A stretch of 64,000 bases of DNA from Hyunsoonleella aestuarii. GTDB lineage: Bacteria; Bacteroidota; Bacteroidia; Flavobacteriales; Flavobacteriaceae. The position numbers and the translations under genes were made by a program. Positions within the stretch are counted from its first letter, which is position 1. Each line of letters starts with the position of its first letter. The notes under the pieces were generated by a model. That model worked only from the letters and a program-made list of their open reading frames with translations. It was not told the origin of the DNA and ran no database searches. The stretch lies in assembly GCF_006148925.1 (NCBI RefSeq), contig NZ_VAWB01000001.1:1702001-1766000 (forward strand), written 5' to 3'. Positions 9,546 to 19,245 of this stretch are shown piece after piece.

Positions 9546-10094
9546 ATGAAAAGGATTTTATATTTATTTATGGCATGTTGTTTAATTTCAATAAATGCTC
9601 TAGCACAAGAAATTAATTGGGTGACTTTGGAAGAAGCGGTAAAGCTTCAAAAGAAAATGCCCAAAAAGATTATGGTAGATGTTTATACCAATTGGTGTGG
9701 TCCCTGTAAGATGCTTGATAAAAATACATTTCATAACAAGGATGTTGTGGACTATGTCAATAAGCATTATTATGCAGTTAAGTTTAATGGTGAAGGTAAC
9801 GATGTGGTTACTTTTGATGGTAAAACATATGATAATCCAAACTATAATCCAGCAAATGCAAAAAGACGAAATTCAGCACACCAATTGACCCGTTATTTTC
9901 AGATAAATGCTTACCCAACTATAGTTTTTATAGATGAAAAAGGTAAAATGATAGCTCCAATAAAAGGCTATCAACAACCGCAAGGGTTAGAGCTTTATTT
10001 GAAACTGTTTAAGGACGATGCTTATAAAGAAATGGATACCCAAGAAAAATTTACAGCTTATGCGAAAGCTTTTAAGGCAGAGTTTCAAGGTTAA
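9546..10094 (+). CDS. Secreted thioredoxin-like protein (WCGPCK)
   Basis: 182 residues, signal peptide ending near NALAQ (residue ~21). The classical thioredoxin active site WCGPCK is present with cysteines 51 and 54, and the cis-proline segment reads NAYPTIVFID. It is a predicted periplasmic thiol reductase or disulfide-handling protein. It follows the WCGWCK protein by 4 bases and is probably co-expressed; having two different redox motifs side by side suggests a relay or two client sets. Its stop is only 6 bases from the convergent comEC stop, leaving no room for a separate terminator. Confidence 0.92.
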   Translation: MKRILYLFMACCLISINALAQEINWVTLEEAVKLQKKMPKKIMVDVYTNWCGPCKMLDKNTFHNKDVVDYVNKHYYAVKFNGEGNDVVTFDGKTYDNPNYNPANAKRRNSAHQLTRYFQINAYPTIVFIDEKGKMIAPIKGYQQPQGLELYLKLFKDDAYKEMDTQEKFTAYAKAFKAEFQG

Positions 10095-10100
10095 AAGATT

Positions 10101-12146
10101 CTAATAATCAATAATATAGGCTCCCTTTTCGCCAGTTTGGTGAAATGGGAGTTTTCTTTTATTGCAAATCTTCTTCCATCTTTCGATATACGATTTGTAG
10201 TTACTGCCATCTGCTATTATTTGCTCGAGATTCAAAGAGTCGATAAGTCGATTTAAATTAATTTTAGGGGATTTTCTTAAAAGCACATAATCAGGTTTGA
10301 ATAATTTGGTGTTGTAAATACCCAAACTGTCTATAACCAGAAGCTTTTTATTGTTTAAAATGTAGAAAGGTTTTAAGGTGTCTTTTTTGATTGTTTTAAT
10401 ATGACTCTTTACAGTAAAAGATTTGATTATTTTGGTTGTTGATGCTGAAGCTGAAAGGGAATCGGAATTGGATGCAACAGACATTTCATTTTTAGTAATA
10501 TGTCCAATGAGACTGCTTCTGCTTTTATGAAAGATTATTAATTGGTTCGATGGTTTGTTTAACTTGGTGTAGAGCATGGCGGCTTGTACAAGTAAAACGG
10601 AAATTAAGAAGAATTTTAAGCTGAAATAATCTTGTTTCTTATATAATCTAACCAGGGCAATAATCAATACATAGCCTGTTAAAACATATAAAATATTGAA
10701 GGGTATGTCTTTGATTAAGAAGGATTCTTGACTCGAAACCCAGCCAACAATTCCATTCATTTTACTAATGATGCCTCCATAAAAGTTAGCTAGAAAATTT
10801 GGTAACAAATTTATAGAAGTCAATAGGATAACTAATAGACCTATTCCTAAGATAAGTCCAAGAAAAGGAATGATGATTATATTAGAAACAAAAAATAAAC
10901 TTGGGAATTGATGAAAATAGTATAAGCTAATTGGAATAATACCAAATTGAGCGGAAACCGTTATGGTTAGAGTGTGCCATAGTTTATCGAGAATCCAATA
11001 TTTAGTTTTCCATAGATTGTATAATATAGGATCTATCGATACTATTGTGAATACTGCCAAATAACTTAGTTGAAAACCTACATCAAATAAAAATAACGGT
11101 TTGAATAGTAAAATTACAAACATGGAAATAGCCAAGGTGTTATAAATGTTTGTAGGTCTTTTTAAGTTCATGGCTATTGCAACAATACTAAACATGGTGA
11201 CAGCGCGTGTAACGGAAGCGGATAAACCAGCTATCAAAGCAAAAGCCCATAGGAAGATAACAAGTAAAACAATCTTTAGAGGTCTGCCATATTTAAAGTA
11301 TTCTATGGGTTTTAAAACGATACTTAGAATGAGTAAAATAATTCCAACATGCAGACCAGAAACCGCCAAAATATGTATGGCGCCAGCATTGGTGTAGCTC
11401 TCATAAATTTCCTTACTTATATCCTGACGTTGCCCTAATAGTAAGGCATTAATAATGGCAAGCTCATCTGGTTTAAATGAATGGCTTTCCATTTTAGAAT
11501 TAATATACTGCCTAATTGTGTTGGCAATTCCAAATAACGTTTTAGTGCTGGTTTTAACTTTAAATAATTCTTGATTTTTAATAAATGATTGATGGTAAAT
11601 GTATTGCTTGTCGAGATAAATTTTGTAATCGAACTGGTGCGGATTTAATGGATGAATAAGATCCTTAAGATCTAAATAGCTAATGAATATTTCGTCTACA
11701 ATTAGTTTAGCATATAAAGAGTCTTTTTCAATGTTAAGTAATGATTTTCCAGTTACAATGGAATCATTGATTTTTAAAATATCGATGATGTATTTGTCAT
11801 AATAATTTCCAGGTTTTAATACTTCTCTTATCCTAAAGGTGACTTGCGAAGTTGAATTATTTTTAAAACTCTTATGCTCACTATAATGATTATAAAAATT
11901 CTTTTGATTGTGAAAATTAACTACCAACATACCCAAACAAATCATCATGGTATATGCTATAATACCAAACCAAATAGTTTTAATAAATTGCTTTCTAGAT
12001 ACTAAAAATGAAATTAGGAATATTGAAAATAAACTGACTACAAGGTATATATTGGTCTGCAATGGGATTTGAAAGGAGTAACCAATTGCAATTCCAATTA
12101 TAAGACAAACGGTCAGTTTTATAATGGTGAAATTTAAAAGGCGCAT
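10101..12146 (-). CDS. comEC: ComEC/Rec2-family competence membrane protein
   Basis: 681 residues with many membrane segments. The competence core is recognised by the segment around AIHILAVSGLHVGIILLIL (residues ~260-280) and by the following GLSASVTRAVTMF segment, both hallmarks of ComEC. The family forms the inner-membrane channel for single-stranded DNA uptake. An N-terminal periplasmic domain (residues ~90-220) is present. The C-terminal ~150 residues are hydrophilic, Ser- and Lys-rich and lack an HxHxDH metallo-beta-lactamase motif, so this is the form without the nuclease-like domain. It is downstream of an NlpC/P60 lipoprotein gene, 23 bases apart. Confidence 0.92.
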   Translation of the reverse strand: MRLLNFTIIKLTVCLIIGIAIGYSFQIPLQTNIYLVVSLFSIFLISFLVSRKQFIKTIWFGIIAYTMMICLGMLVVNFHNQKNFYNHYSEHKSFKNNSTSQVTFRIREVLKPGNYYDKYIIDILKINDSIVTGKSLLNIEKDSLYAKLIVDEIFISYLDLKDLIHPLNPHQFDYKIYLDKQYIYHQSFIKNQELFKVKTSTKTLFGIANTIRQYINSKMESHSFKPDELAIINALLLGQRQDISKEIYESYTNAGAIHILAVSGLHVGIILLILSIVLKPIEYFKYGRPLKIVLLVIFLWAFALIAGLSASVTRAVTMFSIVAIAMNLKRPTNIYNTLAISMFVILLFKPLFLFDVGFQLSYLAVFTIVSIDPILYNLWKTKYWILDKLWHTLTITVSAQFGIIPISLYYFHQFPSLFFVSNIIIIPFLGLILGIGLLVILLTSINLLPNFLANFYGGIISKMNGIVGWVSSQESFLIKDIPFNILYVLTGYVLIIALVRLYKKQDYFSLKFFLISVLLVQAAMLYTKLNKPSNQLIIFHKSRSSLIGHITKNEMSVASNSDSLSASASTTKIIKSFTVKSHIKTIKKDTLKPFYILNNKKLLVIDSLGIYNTKLFKPDYVLLRKSPKINLNRLIDSLNLEQIIADGSNYKSYIERWKKICNKRKLPFHQTGEKGAYIIDY

Positions 12147-12169
12147 GCGGTTTAAATATAAGAAATATC

Positions 12170-12703
12170 TTATAAAATACGACGTGCTTCAAAAAAGGAT
12201 TTTTGCCAATAGCTTTCAGATAAGGAAGAGGTAATAACACCTGCTTTTGTGGTAGCATGAATAAATGTAATGTCTTTATTGTTTACTTTAACAATTAAGC
12301 CTACATGGTTAATCGCGTTTCTTCTGTTTTTTCCAGTTTTAAAAAATAGTAAATCCCCTTTTTGAGTGTTTTTCAAGGTAATTTTAGTGCCCTTTTTGGC
12401 CATGTCTCTAGATATCCGGGGGAGATAAATATTATGTGCATTAAAAGACTCAAAGATTAAACCAGAGCAATCCATCCCTGATTTGCTCGTGCCACCCCAT
12501 TTATAACGAACACCTTTGAAGGATTTGGCATAATTAATAATTTTATCTTCAATGGGGATAACTTCATTGGAAGTAAGACTATTAGTTTTTTGTTTTGATT
12601 TTTTTGTTATTACTTTAGATGACGTGGAATTTTTTGATCGCTTTGAGGATTTACAGCTATAAAAGGCAACTATTAGGAGAATAAGAACTAGAATTTTTCT
12701 CAT
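12170..12703 (-). CDS. NlpC/P60 cell-wall peptidase lipoprotein
   Basis: 177 residues. A short signal ends in a lipobox-like VAFYSC with Cys17, followed by a basic, Ser/Lys-rich linker (18-45). The C-terminal domain is NlpC/P60: catalytic Cys79 in SGMDCSGLI, His in INHVGLIV and a polar third residue in FIHATT. Such enzymes cut peptide stems in peptidoglycan (typically D-Glu-DAP bonds) and act on the periplasmic side. It lies between lpxB and comEC on the same strand with short gaps, probably in one long envelope-related transcript. The exact bond it cuts cannot be read from the sequence. Confidence 0.9.
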   Translation of the reverse strand: MRKILVLILLIVAFYSCKSSKRSKNSTSSKVITKKSKQKTNSLTSNEVIPIEDKIINYAKSFKGVRYKWGGTSKSGMDCSGLIFESFNAHNIYLPRISRDMAKKGTKITLKNTQKGDLLFFKTGKNRRNAINHVGLIVKVNNKDITFIHATTKAGVITSSLSESYWQKSFFEARRIL

Positions 12704-12711
12704 TAATCTTG

Positions 12712-13827
12712 CTAATCTTGAAGTGACTTAAAAATTAACTTAGCTGTTTTTTCGCTTGCGCCTTTACCTCCCAATTTTTTCTCTAGCTCATAATAATTCA
12801 TAAAGAATTTGGTGCGCTCATAAGGGTCCAAAATAATGTCCAATTCTTTTTGCAATTGCTTTTTGTTAAAGCCATTTTGGATAAGCTCTGTCACTACTTT
12901 TTTGTCCATAATCAAATTAACGAGCGAGATATATTTAAGCGTAATAATTCGCTTGGCAATTTGATATGAAATATTACTTCCTTTGTAGCATACTACTTGA
13001 GGCACTTTAAACAAGGCTGTTTCTAAAGTGGCTGTGCCAGAAGTTACTAATGCCGCAGTGGAAACACTAAGTAAGTCGTAAGTTTTATTTGGAACAAAAC
13101 CAATATTACGTTTAGTAATGAATGGTTTGTAGAACTCGTATTCCTGACTTGGCGCTCCTGCAATTACAAATTGATAATTAGGATAATCATCAGCTAAACT
13201 TAGCATAACCGATAAGGTCTTCTTTATTTCTTGTTTCCTACTTCCTGGTAAAAGCGCTATAATGGGTTTGTCATTTAGGACGTGTTCATTTCTAAATTCG
13301 AATTCATCAACTTGATTTCTATCCGATATAGCATCAATTAAAGGATGTCCTACAAAGGTAACATCGTAATCAAATCTGCTTTCATAAAATTCTTTCTCAA
13401 AAGGCAGTATAACGTACATAGCATCAATATCCCTTTTAATGGCATAAACCCTTTTCGCGCGCGATGCCCAAACTTGAGGAGAAATAAAATAGTTAGTTCT
13501 ATAACCTTTTTGCTTTGCCCATTTGGCGATACGTAAATTGAAACCTGAATTATCAATAAAAATAATGACATCTGGGGCATAGCTTTCAATATCTTTTTTA
13601 CATAATGAGATATCCTTGAAAATTTTAAAAAGATTCATGATTACCTCAATAAACCCCATGAATGAGCGCTCTTTGTAATGTTTTACAAGTGTGCCGCCAA
13701 CACCTTGCATTAAATCGCCACCCCAAAACCTAAAATCAGCATTTACATCTTCTCTTTGTAAAGCCTTCATAAGGTTTGAGCCATGTAAATCGCCAGAAGC
13801 TTCGCCAACAATTATATAATACTTCAT
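12712..13827 (-). CDS. lpxB: Lipid-A-disaccharide synthase
   Basis: 371 residues from the ATG at 13827, which gives the canonical start MKYYIIVGEASGDLHG; an in-frame codon 12 residues earlier lies inside the neighbouring gene and is unlikely. LpxB joins UDP-diacylglucosamine and lipid X into the lipid A disaccharide at the inner membrane. Visible family features are GEASGDLHG near the N-terminus, FWGGDLM, YFISPQVWASR, LPFEKEFY, FVGHPL, LLPGSRKQEI and SGTATLE. Full length for the family, so the cell makes lipid A. It is downstream of a small membrane protein and surE. Confidence 0.95.
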   Translation of the reverse strand: MKYYIIVGEASGDLHGSNLMKALQREDVNADFRFWGGDLMQGVGGTLVKHYKERSFMGFIEVIMNLFKIFKDISLCKKDIESYAPDVIIFIDNSGFNLRIAKWAKQKGYRTNYFISPQVWASRAKRVYAIKRDIDAMYVILPFEKEFYESRFDYDVTFVGHPLIDAISDRNQVDEFEFRNEHVLNDKPIIALLPGSRKQEIKKTLSVMLSLADDYPNYQFVIAGAPSQEYEFYKPFITKRNIGFVPNKTYDLLSVSTAALVTSGTATLETALFKVPQVVCYKGSNISYQIAKRIITLKYISLVNLIMDKKVVTELIQNGFNKKQLQKELDIILDPYERTKFFMNYYELEKKLGGKGASEKTAKLIFKSLQD

Positions 13828-13828
13828 T

Positions 13829-14110
13829 TTAGAAGAGTTTAAAAACAAAAGTAAAAACAGCAATAAAAACAGTAATTAGTAAAACACCCCGCGCTCTGTA
13901 ATCTTGTCTTTTTTTAATAAAAATAAAAAAAGCAATTAAGTTTAAAATAGCTCCGAGACTTATTAATTTACCAAGAAAGCCTTCATTGGATGCTGCTTTT
14001 ATAACATTCATAAAATCATCACCTTGTCCCAATAGGGTAGCAGCTAAAAACAAACCAAACACATTAGCAATTAAACCTATAAGTACACCAATTAAAACTT
14101 CTTTTTTCAT
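13829..14110 (-). CDS. Small membrane protein between surE and lpxB
   Basis: 93 residues with three hydrophobic segments (about 5-27, 49-66 and 75-92) and a basic stretch KKRQDYRARG between the last two. No enzyme motif is visible and I do not recognise a named family. It starts 20 bases after surE and its stop is 1 base from the lpxB start, so it is translated as part of this operon. The position suggests a role in the envelope, but that is inference from neighbours only. Confidence 0.75.
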   Translation of the reverse strand: MKKEVLIGVLIGLIANVFGLFLAATLLGQGDDFMNVIKAASNEGFLGKLISLGAILNLIAFFIFIKKRQDYRARGVLLITVFIAVFTFVFKLF

Positions 14111-14130
14111 TTTTGTTTGTTTTAATAAAT

Positions 14131-14904
14131 CTATTTTAAATTCCAGTTTTTCAAATCGTTAATAAGGCGATGTGCCGTTAAGTCAAACTGAATAGGAACG
14201 AGTGAAACATAATTATTTTCTAAGGCCCACTCATCAGTGTCATCACCCTCATCTAAATTAACAAATTTGCCAGAAAGCCAGTAATATTCTTTTCCTTGTG
14301 GGTTAACCCTTTTATCAAATTCTTCAACCCAATTAGCTCTTGCTTGTCTACAAACTTTAATGCCTTTTATTTCCGATTCTATAATGTCTGGGATATTAAC
14401 GTTTAGTACAATACCGTTAGGTAATCCATGTTTTAAAACGTTTTCAGAAATGTTTTTCACAAACGATTTACAAGCTTCAAAATTCGCCTGCCATTTATAG
14501 TTTAGTAAAGAAAAGCCAATGGCAGGAATGCCTTCAATACCAGCTTCTAAAGCGGCACTCATGGTACCAGAATAAATTACATTTATGGACGAATTTGAGC
14601 CATGATTAATGCCAGAAACACATAAATCGGGCTTTTTAGGCAGTAATTCTCGAATTGCAAGTTTTACACAATCTGCTGGGGTGCCAGAACAGCTATATTC
14701 TTTAATTGTATCATCTCCAAAATCTACCCGTTCTGCATACAAAGTCGAATCTAAAGTAATAGCATGACCCATGCCACTTTGAGGACTATCTGGAGCTACA
14801 ACCACAACATCCCCTAAAGTCTTCATAACAGATATCAAAGTTCTTATTCCAGGTGCATTAATACCATCGTCGTTGGTAACTAGAATTAATGGCTTTTCGG
14901 TCAT
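14131..14904 (-). CDS. surE: 5'/3'-nucleotidase SurE
   Basis: 257 residues starting MTEKPLILVTNDDGINAPGI; the metal-binding Asp12-Asp13 pair, the SGMGHAIT motif and the GINHGSN metal ligand segment are all present, as is the SGTMSAALEAG motif. SurE is a cytoplasmic metal-dependent phosphatase that removes phosphate from nucleoside monophosphates. It is the first gene of the minus-strand group running to comEC and is divergent from the processing-protease gene; the 166-base divergent gap should hold both promoters, though I see no exact TAnnTTTG there. Confidence 0.95.
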   Translation of the reverse strand: MTEKPLILVTNDDGINAPGIRTLISVMKTLGDVVVVAPDSPQSGMGHAITLDSTLYAERVDFGDDTIKEYSCSGTPADCVKLAIRELLPKKPDLCVSGINHGSNSSINVIYSGTMSAALEAGIEGIPAIGFSLLNYKWQANFEACKSFVKNISENVLKHGLPNGIVLNVNIPDIIESEIKGIKVCRQARANWVEEFDKRVNPQGKEYYWLSGKFVNLDEGDDTDEWALENNYVSLVPIQFDLTAHRLINDLKNWNLK

Positions 14905-15070
14905 AAGTTTAACACTTTAGGCATCGCTAAAATACATAATTTACGTTGTAAAGCCCTAATTTCTTTAGTTTAACAAAAAATTAGTAGCAATTAACTTTAT
15001 TGGCATAGTTTTTTCTTTATTTTAGTAGAAAATATGCGGTATTTTCCATAGAAATATGAAATATTAACAG

Positions 15071-17218
15071 ATGAAAAAAATTATGAAGAGGAATTATAAA
15101 ATGTTGTTTTTGGTATTGCTGCTTGCTTTTGCTTCATGCAGTTTTACAGCCAAATCGTTTGATGATCCAGATAAGGATAAATTATTAGTTCGTGTTATAA
15201 CATATGTTTTACAGCAAGGTCATTTTGATCCAATTGATATGGATGATGAATTTTCGGCTGAGTTGTATGAAGACTATATTGAAACTATCGACCCAGTTAA
15301 ACGATATTTCTATGAATCTGATATTAAGGATTTCGAAAAGTTTAAATTAACGTTAGACGATCAACTCAAGGCACAGGATATTACATTTTTCAATGTGGTA
15401 CATGAGCGTATGTTAAAACGCATTGAAGAGGCTAAAGAGATTTATGCTGAAGTCTTGTTAAAACCATTCGATTATACTTTAGATGAAGAGTTTGATACCG
15501 ATTATGAAAATATGGAGTTTGCAAAAAATAAGAAGCAAATGAAAGAGCGCTGGAGAAAACAATTAAAGTTTTCTACGCTTAGTAACTATGATGATTTATT
15601 TGAAGACGAAAATCGAATTAAAGAAAGAGACCCATCTCATGTTGTTAAAACAGAAGCAGAGATTGAAAAAGAAGCTCGTGAATCAACTTTAAAATCTATT
15701 GATATCTATTTCAACGACAATATCGACGACTTAAAGCGTGAAGATTGGTTTGCTATATATGTCAACGCTATCGTTGAAGAGTTTGATCCACATACCTATT
15801 ATTTAGCTCCAAAAGGGAAAGAAGATTTCGATCAGCGTATGTCTGGAAAGCTCGAAGGAATTGGAGCTAGATTAACTAAACGCATGGACAATATTAAAAT
15901 AGTTGAATTAATTTCTGGTGGCCCAGCTTGGAGAAGTAAAGAGTTGGAAGTGGAAGATATTATTTTGAAAGTTAAGCAAGAAGATGAAGAATTCCCTGTT
16001 AACATCGTAGGAATGCGAATTAGTGATGCGATCAAGTATATAAAAGGACCAAAAGGAACGAAGGTAACATTAACCATTAAGAAAATTGATGGTACTGTAA
16101 AAGATATAGAAATTGTTCGTGATGTTGTAGAATTAGGAGAAACCTACGCAAAAGCATCATTAGTTGAAAAGGATGATAAGAAGTTTGGCGTTATTAATTT
16201 ACCTGCATTTTATGTCGATTTTAATGACTACAAAAAATTAAATGCCGCTAAAGATGTTAAGCTTGAAGTAGAAAGACTAAAGGCTGAAGGCATGGAAGGC
16301 TTGGTTTTAGATTTGCGTAATAATGGAGGAGGCTCCTTGCCAGCTGTTGTTGATATGGCGGGATTATTTATAAAAGATGGTCCAATTGTGCAAGTCCGTT
16401 CAACAGGCGAGTCTAAGGAGGTTTTAAGAGACCGAGATAAATCCATTACTTGGGATGGTCCATTGGTGATATTGGTTAACGAAATATCAGCATCGGCGTC
16501 AGAAATTATGGCTGCAGCAATGCAAGATTACAAGAGAGCTATAGTAATTGGTAGTAAGCAAACTTATGGGAAAGGCACTGTTCAAAATGTTCTGAACCTG
16601 AACAATTTGGTTCGAAATAATTCCAATGGTGATTTAGGAGCTTTGGCATTAACCACTCAAAAATATTATAGAATTAATGGAGGTTCGGTGCAGTTGGAAG
16701 GAGTAAAAAGTGATGTTAAAGTGCCTGGACGTTTTAGTTTTATTGATGTAGGAGAAAAAGATAAAGATAATCCGCTACCTTATGATGTAATTGACGCTGC
16801 CGATTATACTGTTTGGGATAATTATTTCGATTATGACCAAACTATTAAAAGTAGTGCGGAAAGAATGAGTAATAATGAGCAATTAAAACTTATTGAAGAA
16901 AATGCTAAATGGGTGAAAAGTAAAATTGATGACACAGTATTTTCATTAAACTATAAAAAATATAAAGCTAAACTTGATTTAAATGAAGAAGAGGCGAAAC
17001 GTTTTGATGCACTTTCCGATTATAAAACAAATTTAACATTTCAACCTCTTGCTTATGAAAAAGAGCTTTTTGAATCTGATACCACTGATTTGAAAGAGAA
17101 ACGTGAACGTTGGTATGAAAGCTTAAGTCAAGACGTATATATAGAAGAAGCATTGAATGTTCTTGAAGATTTGCGCACATCTCAAGGCATTAAAAAAGTT
17201 GCTTCGGTTAAGGATTAG
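15071..17218 (+). CDS. Carboxy-terminal processing protease, S41 family (Tsp/Prc-like)
   Basis: 715 residues. The N-terminus has a signal with lipobox-like LLAFASC, so it is probably a periplasm-facing lipoprotein. Order: N-terminal Tsp-type helical region (to ~235, with EEFDPHTYYL), PDZ domain (~245-335, GKLEGIGARL onward), S41 catalytic core (~360-520) and a Tsp-type C-terminal domain. The nucleophile lies in the SASASE motif (473-478) and the general-base Lys is 501 in YGKGTVQ. It degrades or trims periplasmic proteins from the C-terminus. An ATG four codons later is an alternative start. The next gene, an ABC permease, begins 9 bases after the stop. Confidence 0.94.
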   Translation: MKKIMKRNYKMLFLVLLLAFASCSFTAKSFDDPDKDKLLVRVITYVLQQGHFDPIDMDDEFSAELYEDYIETIDPVKRYFYESDIKDFEKFKLTLDDQLKAQDITFFNVVHERMLKRIEEAKEIYAEVLLKPFDYTLDEEFDTDYENMEFAKNKKQMKERWRKQLKFSTLSNYDDLFEDENRIKERDPSHVVKTEAEIEKEARESTLKSIDIYFNDNIDDLKREDWFAIYVNAIVEEFDPHTYYLAPKGKEDFDQRMSGKLEGIGARLTKRMDNIKIVELISGGPAWRSKELEVEDIILKVKQEDEEFPVNIVGMRISDAIKYIKGPKGTKVTLTIKKIDGTVKDIEIVRDVVELGETYAKASLVEKDDKKFGVINLPAFYVDFNDYKKLNAAKDVKLEVERLKAEGMEGLVLDLRNNGGGSLPAVVDMAGLFIKDGPIVQVRSTGESKEVLRDRDKSITWDGPLVILVNEISASASEIMAAAMQDYKRAIVIGSKQTYGKGTVQNVLNLNNLVRNNSNGDLGALALTTQKYYRINGGSVQLEGVKSDVKVPGRFSFIDVGEKDKDNPLPYDVIDAADYTVWDNYFDYDQTIKSSAERMSNNEQLKLIEENAKWVKSKIDDTVFSLNYKKYKAKLDLNEEEAKRFDALSDYKTNLTFQPLAYEKELFESDTTDLKEKRERWYESLSQDVYIEEALNVLEDLRTSQGIKKVASVKD

Positions 17219-17227
17219 GAAAAATAT

Positions 17228-18322
17228 ATGAGTTATAAATCGCACTCATTAAGACAATTAGCGCTCCAAAAATTTAAGAAAAATGTTTGGGGCGTTTTTA
17301 GTTTATTTTTTATTCTTTTCGTTGGTTTCATATCTATTTTCGCTTACGCACTAGCTCCTGACAATTCTATGCATGCTAATCAAATGCATTTGTCCATACA
17401 TTCTAAAAAACCAGGTTTTAAGGTTCAAATGCTAACCATGCCTAATCAGAATATTAATAAACAATCATTTTTATCTAAGGTTTTTTATGGAGAAAAAAAC
17501 ACAATTACTGAAATAGCGATAAGCGATTTTAAAGTGGATAAAGATAATTTATTTTACACCGAATATGCTTCGGATGGTATTATAGTTGTTTCTAAGAGCA
17601 TTCCGTTGCAAGCTTTTCCGGAAGGAAACTATAAATCATTTATAAATGAAAAATCATTTGTTTTTGGAACCGATAAATATGGCCGCGATTTACTGAGTCG
17701 TGTTTTGGTTGGTGCTAGAGTTTCTTTTTTTATTGGATTTGTAGCTGTTTTTATTTCGCTACTTATTGGGATTTTTATGGGAAGTTTAGCTGGTTATTTT
17801 GGAGGTAAGGTAGATGCTGTAATTATGTGGATTATTAATGTGACTTGGTCCATTCCAACATTGTTGTTGGTAATCGCAATAACATTGGCTTTAGGTAAAG
17901 GGTTTTGGCAAGTTTTTATTGCTGTTGGTTTAACCATGTGGGTTGAAGTAGCTCGAGTAGTTCGAGGTCAAATTATTAGTGTAAAGGAAATGCAATATGT
18001 TACTGCAGCAAGAGCATTGGGTTTTAACGACTTTAGAATTATTTCCAAGCACATTTTGCCGAATATAATGGCACCTGTTATTGTGATTTCGGCTGCTAAT
18101 TTTGCTGCAGCAATTTTAATTGAAAGTGGTCTTAGTTTTTTGGGAATTGGTGCTCAACCACCTATGGCTAGTTGGGGAGCTATGATTAAAGATCACTATA
18201 ATTATATTATACTCGGTAAACCCTATTTAGCAATTATTCCAGGACTATGCATTATGAGTTTAGTAATGTCATTTATGCTTATTGGTAATGCTTTAAGAGA
18301 TGCATTGGATGTAAAAACCTAA
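17228..18322 (+). CDS. ABC transporter permease, OppC/DppC type
   Basis: 364 residues, with one N-terminal membrane span (~20-42), a periplasmic insert (~45-140), and a C-terminal five-span permease domain. The EAA loop that docks the ATPase is visible as YVTAARALGFNDFRIISKHILPN, and the C-terminal SGLSFLGIGAQPPMASWG is typical of OppC/DppC. It should be the second permease of a peptide/nickel-type importer. No partner permease, ATPase or binding protein is in the window, so it works with subunits encoded elsewhere. The close 9-base spacing after the processing protease suggests co-transcription. Confidence 0.92.
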   Translation: MSYKSHSLRQLALQKFKKNVWGVFSLFFILFVGFISIFAYALAPDNSMHANQMHLSIHSKKPGFKVQMLTMPNQNINKQSFLSKVFYGEKNTITEIAISDFKVDKDNLFYTEYASDGIIVVSKSIPLQAFPEGNYKSFINEKSFVFGTDKYGRDLLSRVLVGARVSFFIGFVAVFISLLIGIFMGSLAGYFGGKVDAVIMWIINVTWSIPTLLLVIAITLALGKGFWQVFIAVGLTMWVEVARVVRGQIISVKEMQYVTAARALGFNDFRIISKHILPNIMAPVIVISAANFAAAILIESGLSFLGIGAQPPMASWGAMIKDHYNYIILGKPYLAIIPGLCIMSLVMSFMLIGNALRDALDVKT

Positions 18323-18334
18323 TCTTCATAAGAA

Positions 18335-19210
18335 TTATTTTTGTCCTTTTTTAAACCCATAAATGTTTTGATGAATAAAATCTTTTGGAAATTTGTCATC
18401 ACCTTTAAAACCTATTTCTACAGTTCCACTATCTTCAGGAATGTAATTTGTTTTAAATATATAATCCCAAAGACTTAAACTAATGCCATAATTCACACCA
18501 TATTTTCCTTTAGGTAGAACGTAGGCATGATGGTATAAATGCATTACGGGGTTGTTGAAAACATACTTAAGTGGCCCCCATGTTATTTTAATATTCGCAT
18601 GGTTTAAATGACCAATTGCAATGGTTATAAAATGAATGATATATGCTTGTTCTGGTTCAAAACCACCAATTAGCATGACGCCAAAAGTTTTTAGCGGCTT
18701 GTATAGTATATTTTCCATCCAATGGTATCTTAAGTGTGCTGCAAAACCCATTTCTTTTACACTATGGTGTACTTTATGGAATTTCCATAAAAAAGGATAT
18801 TTATGTAATAATACATGTGTGAACCATTGTACGAAATCAAGAATAATAAAGAATATTAATAACTGAATCCACATTGGCCATAATGAAATGTCAAATAACG
18901 CAAAAGTTTTGGCAGTAATATTTACATCTAAAAATAGTAGCCCAAGAATTTTGTAAACACCACTAATGACAATTGAGAAGATGAAAAAATTGAAAAACAT
19001 ATAAAATCCATCTAACCAGAAATCTTTTCTAATGATTGATTGTTCTTTTCTCCATGGGAATACAATCTCTAAAACCCAAACAAAAATTGAAATTGCTACA
19101 AGTCCCCAAAAATAATTCGTGTACCATGGCACTTCAAAGATTATAGATTTCCAAGTCCAACTTAATGTGCCATTGAAAGCACTAATAAAAGCGTCTAAAT
19201 ATTTTTCCAT
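18335..19210 (-). CDS. Sterol desaturase/fatty acid hydroxylase family membrane protein
   Basis: 291 residues with four to five membrane spans. The di-iron histidine clusters of the family are present in order: HVLLH, WKFHKVHHS, then HLNH and HLYHHA near residues ~235-245. Members hydroxylate or desaturate lipids at the inner membrane using O2. The substrate cannot be deduced. It lies 35 bases downstream of the cytochrome gene on the same strand and may be in the sulfite dehydrogenase operon, although no functional link is known. Its stop is 12 bases from the convergent ABC permease stop. Confidence 0.9.
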   Translation of the reverse strand: MEKYLDAFISAFNGTLSWTWKSIIFEVPWYTNYFWGLVAISIFVWVLEIVFPWRKEQSIIRKDFWLDGFYMFFNFFIFSIVISGVYKILGLLFLDVNITAKTFALFDISLWPMWIQLLIFFIILDFVQWFTHVLLHKYPFLWKFHKVHHSVKEMGFAAHLRYHWMENILYKPLKTFGVMLIGGFEPEQAYIIHFITIAIGHLNHANIKITWGPLKYVFNNPVMHLYHHAYVLPKGKYGVNYGISLSLWDYIFKTNYIPEDSGTVEIGFKGDDKFPKDFIHQNIYGFKKGQK

Positions 19211-19245
19211 GATTATTTTTTTTAAGGTTTAAACTAATTTCTTTT

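Noticed and set aside
11146-11397. Frame of 83 residues opposite comEC
   Set aside because: Shadow of the comEC membrane-span coding region; no start signal or resemblance.
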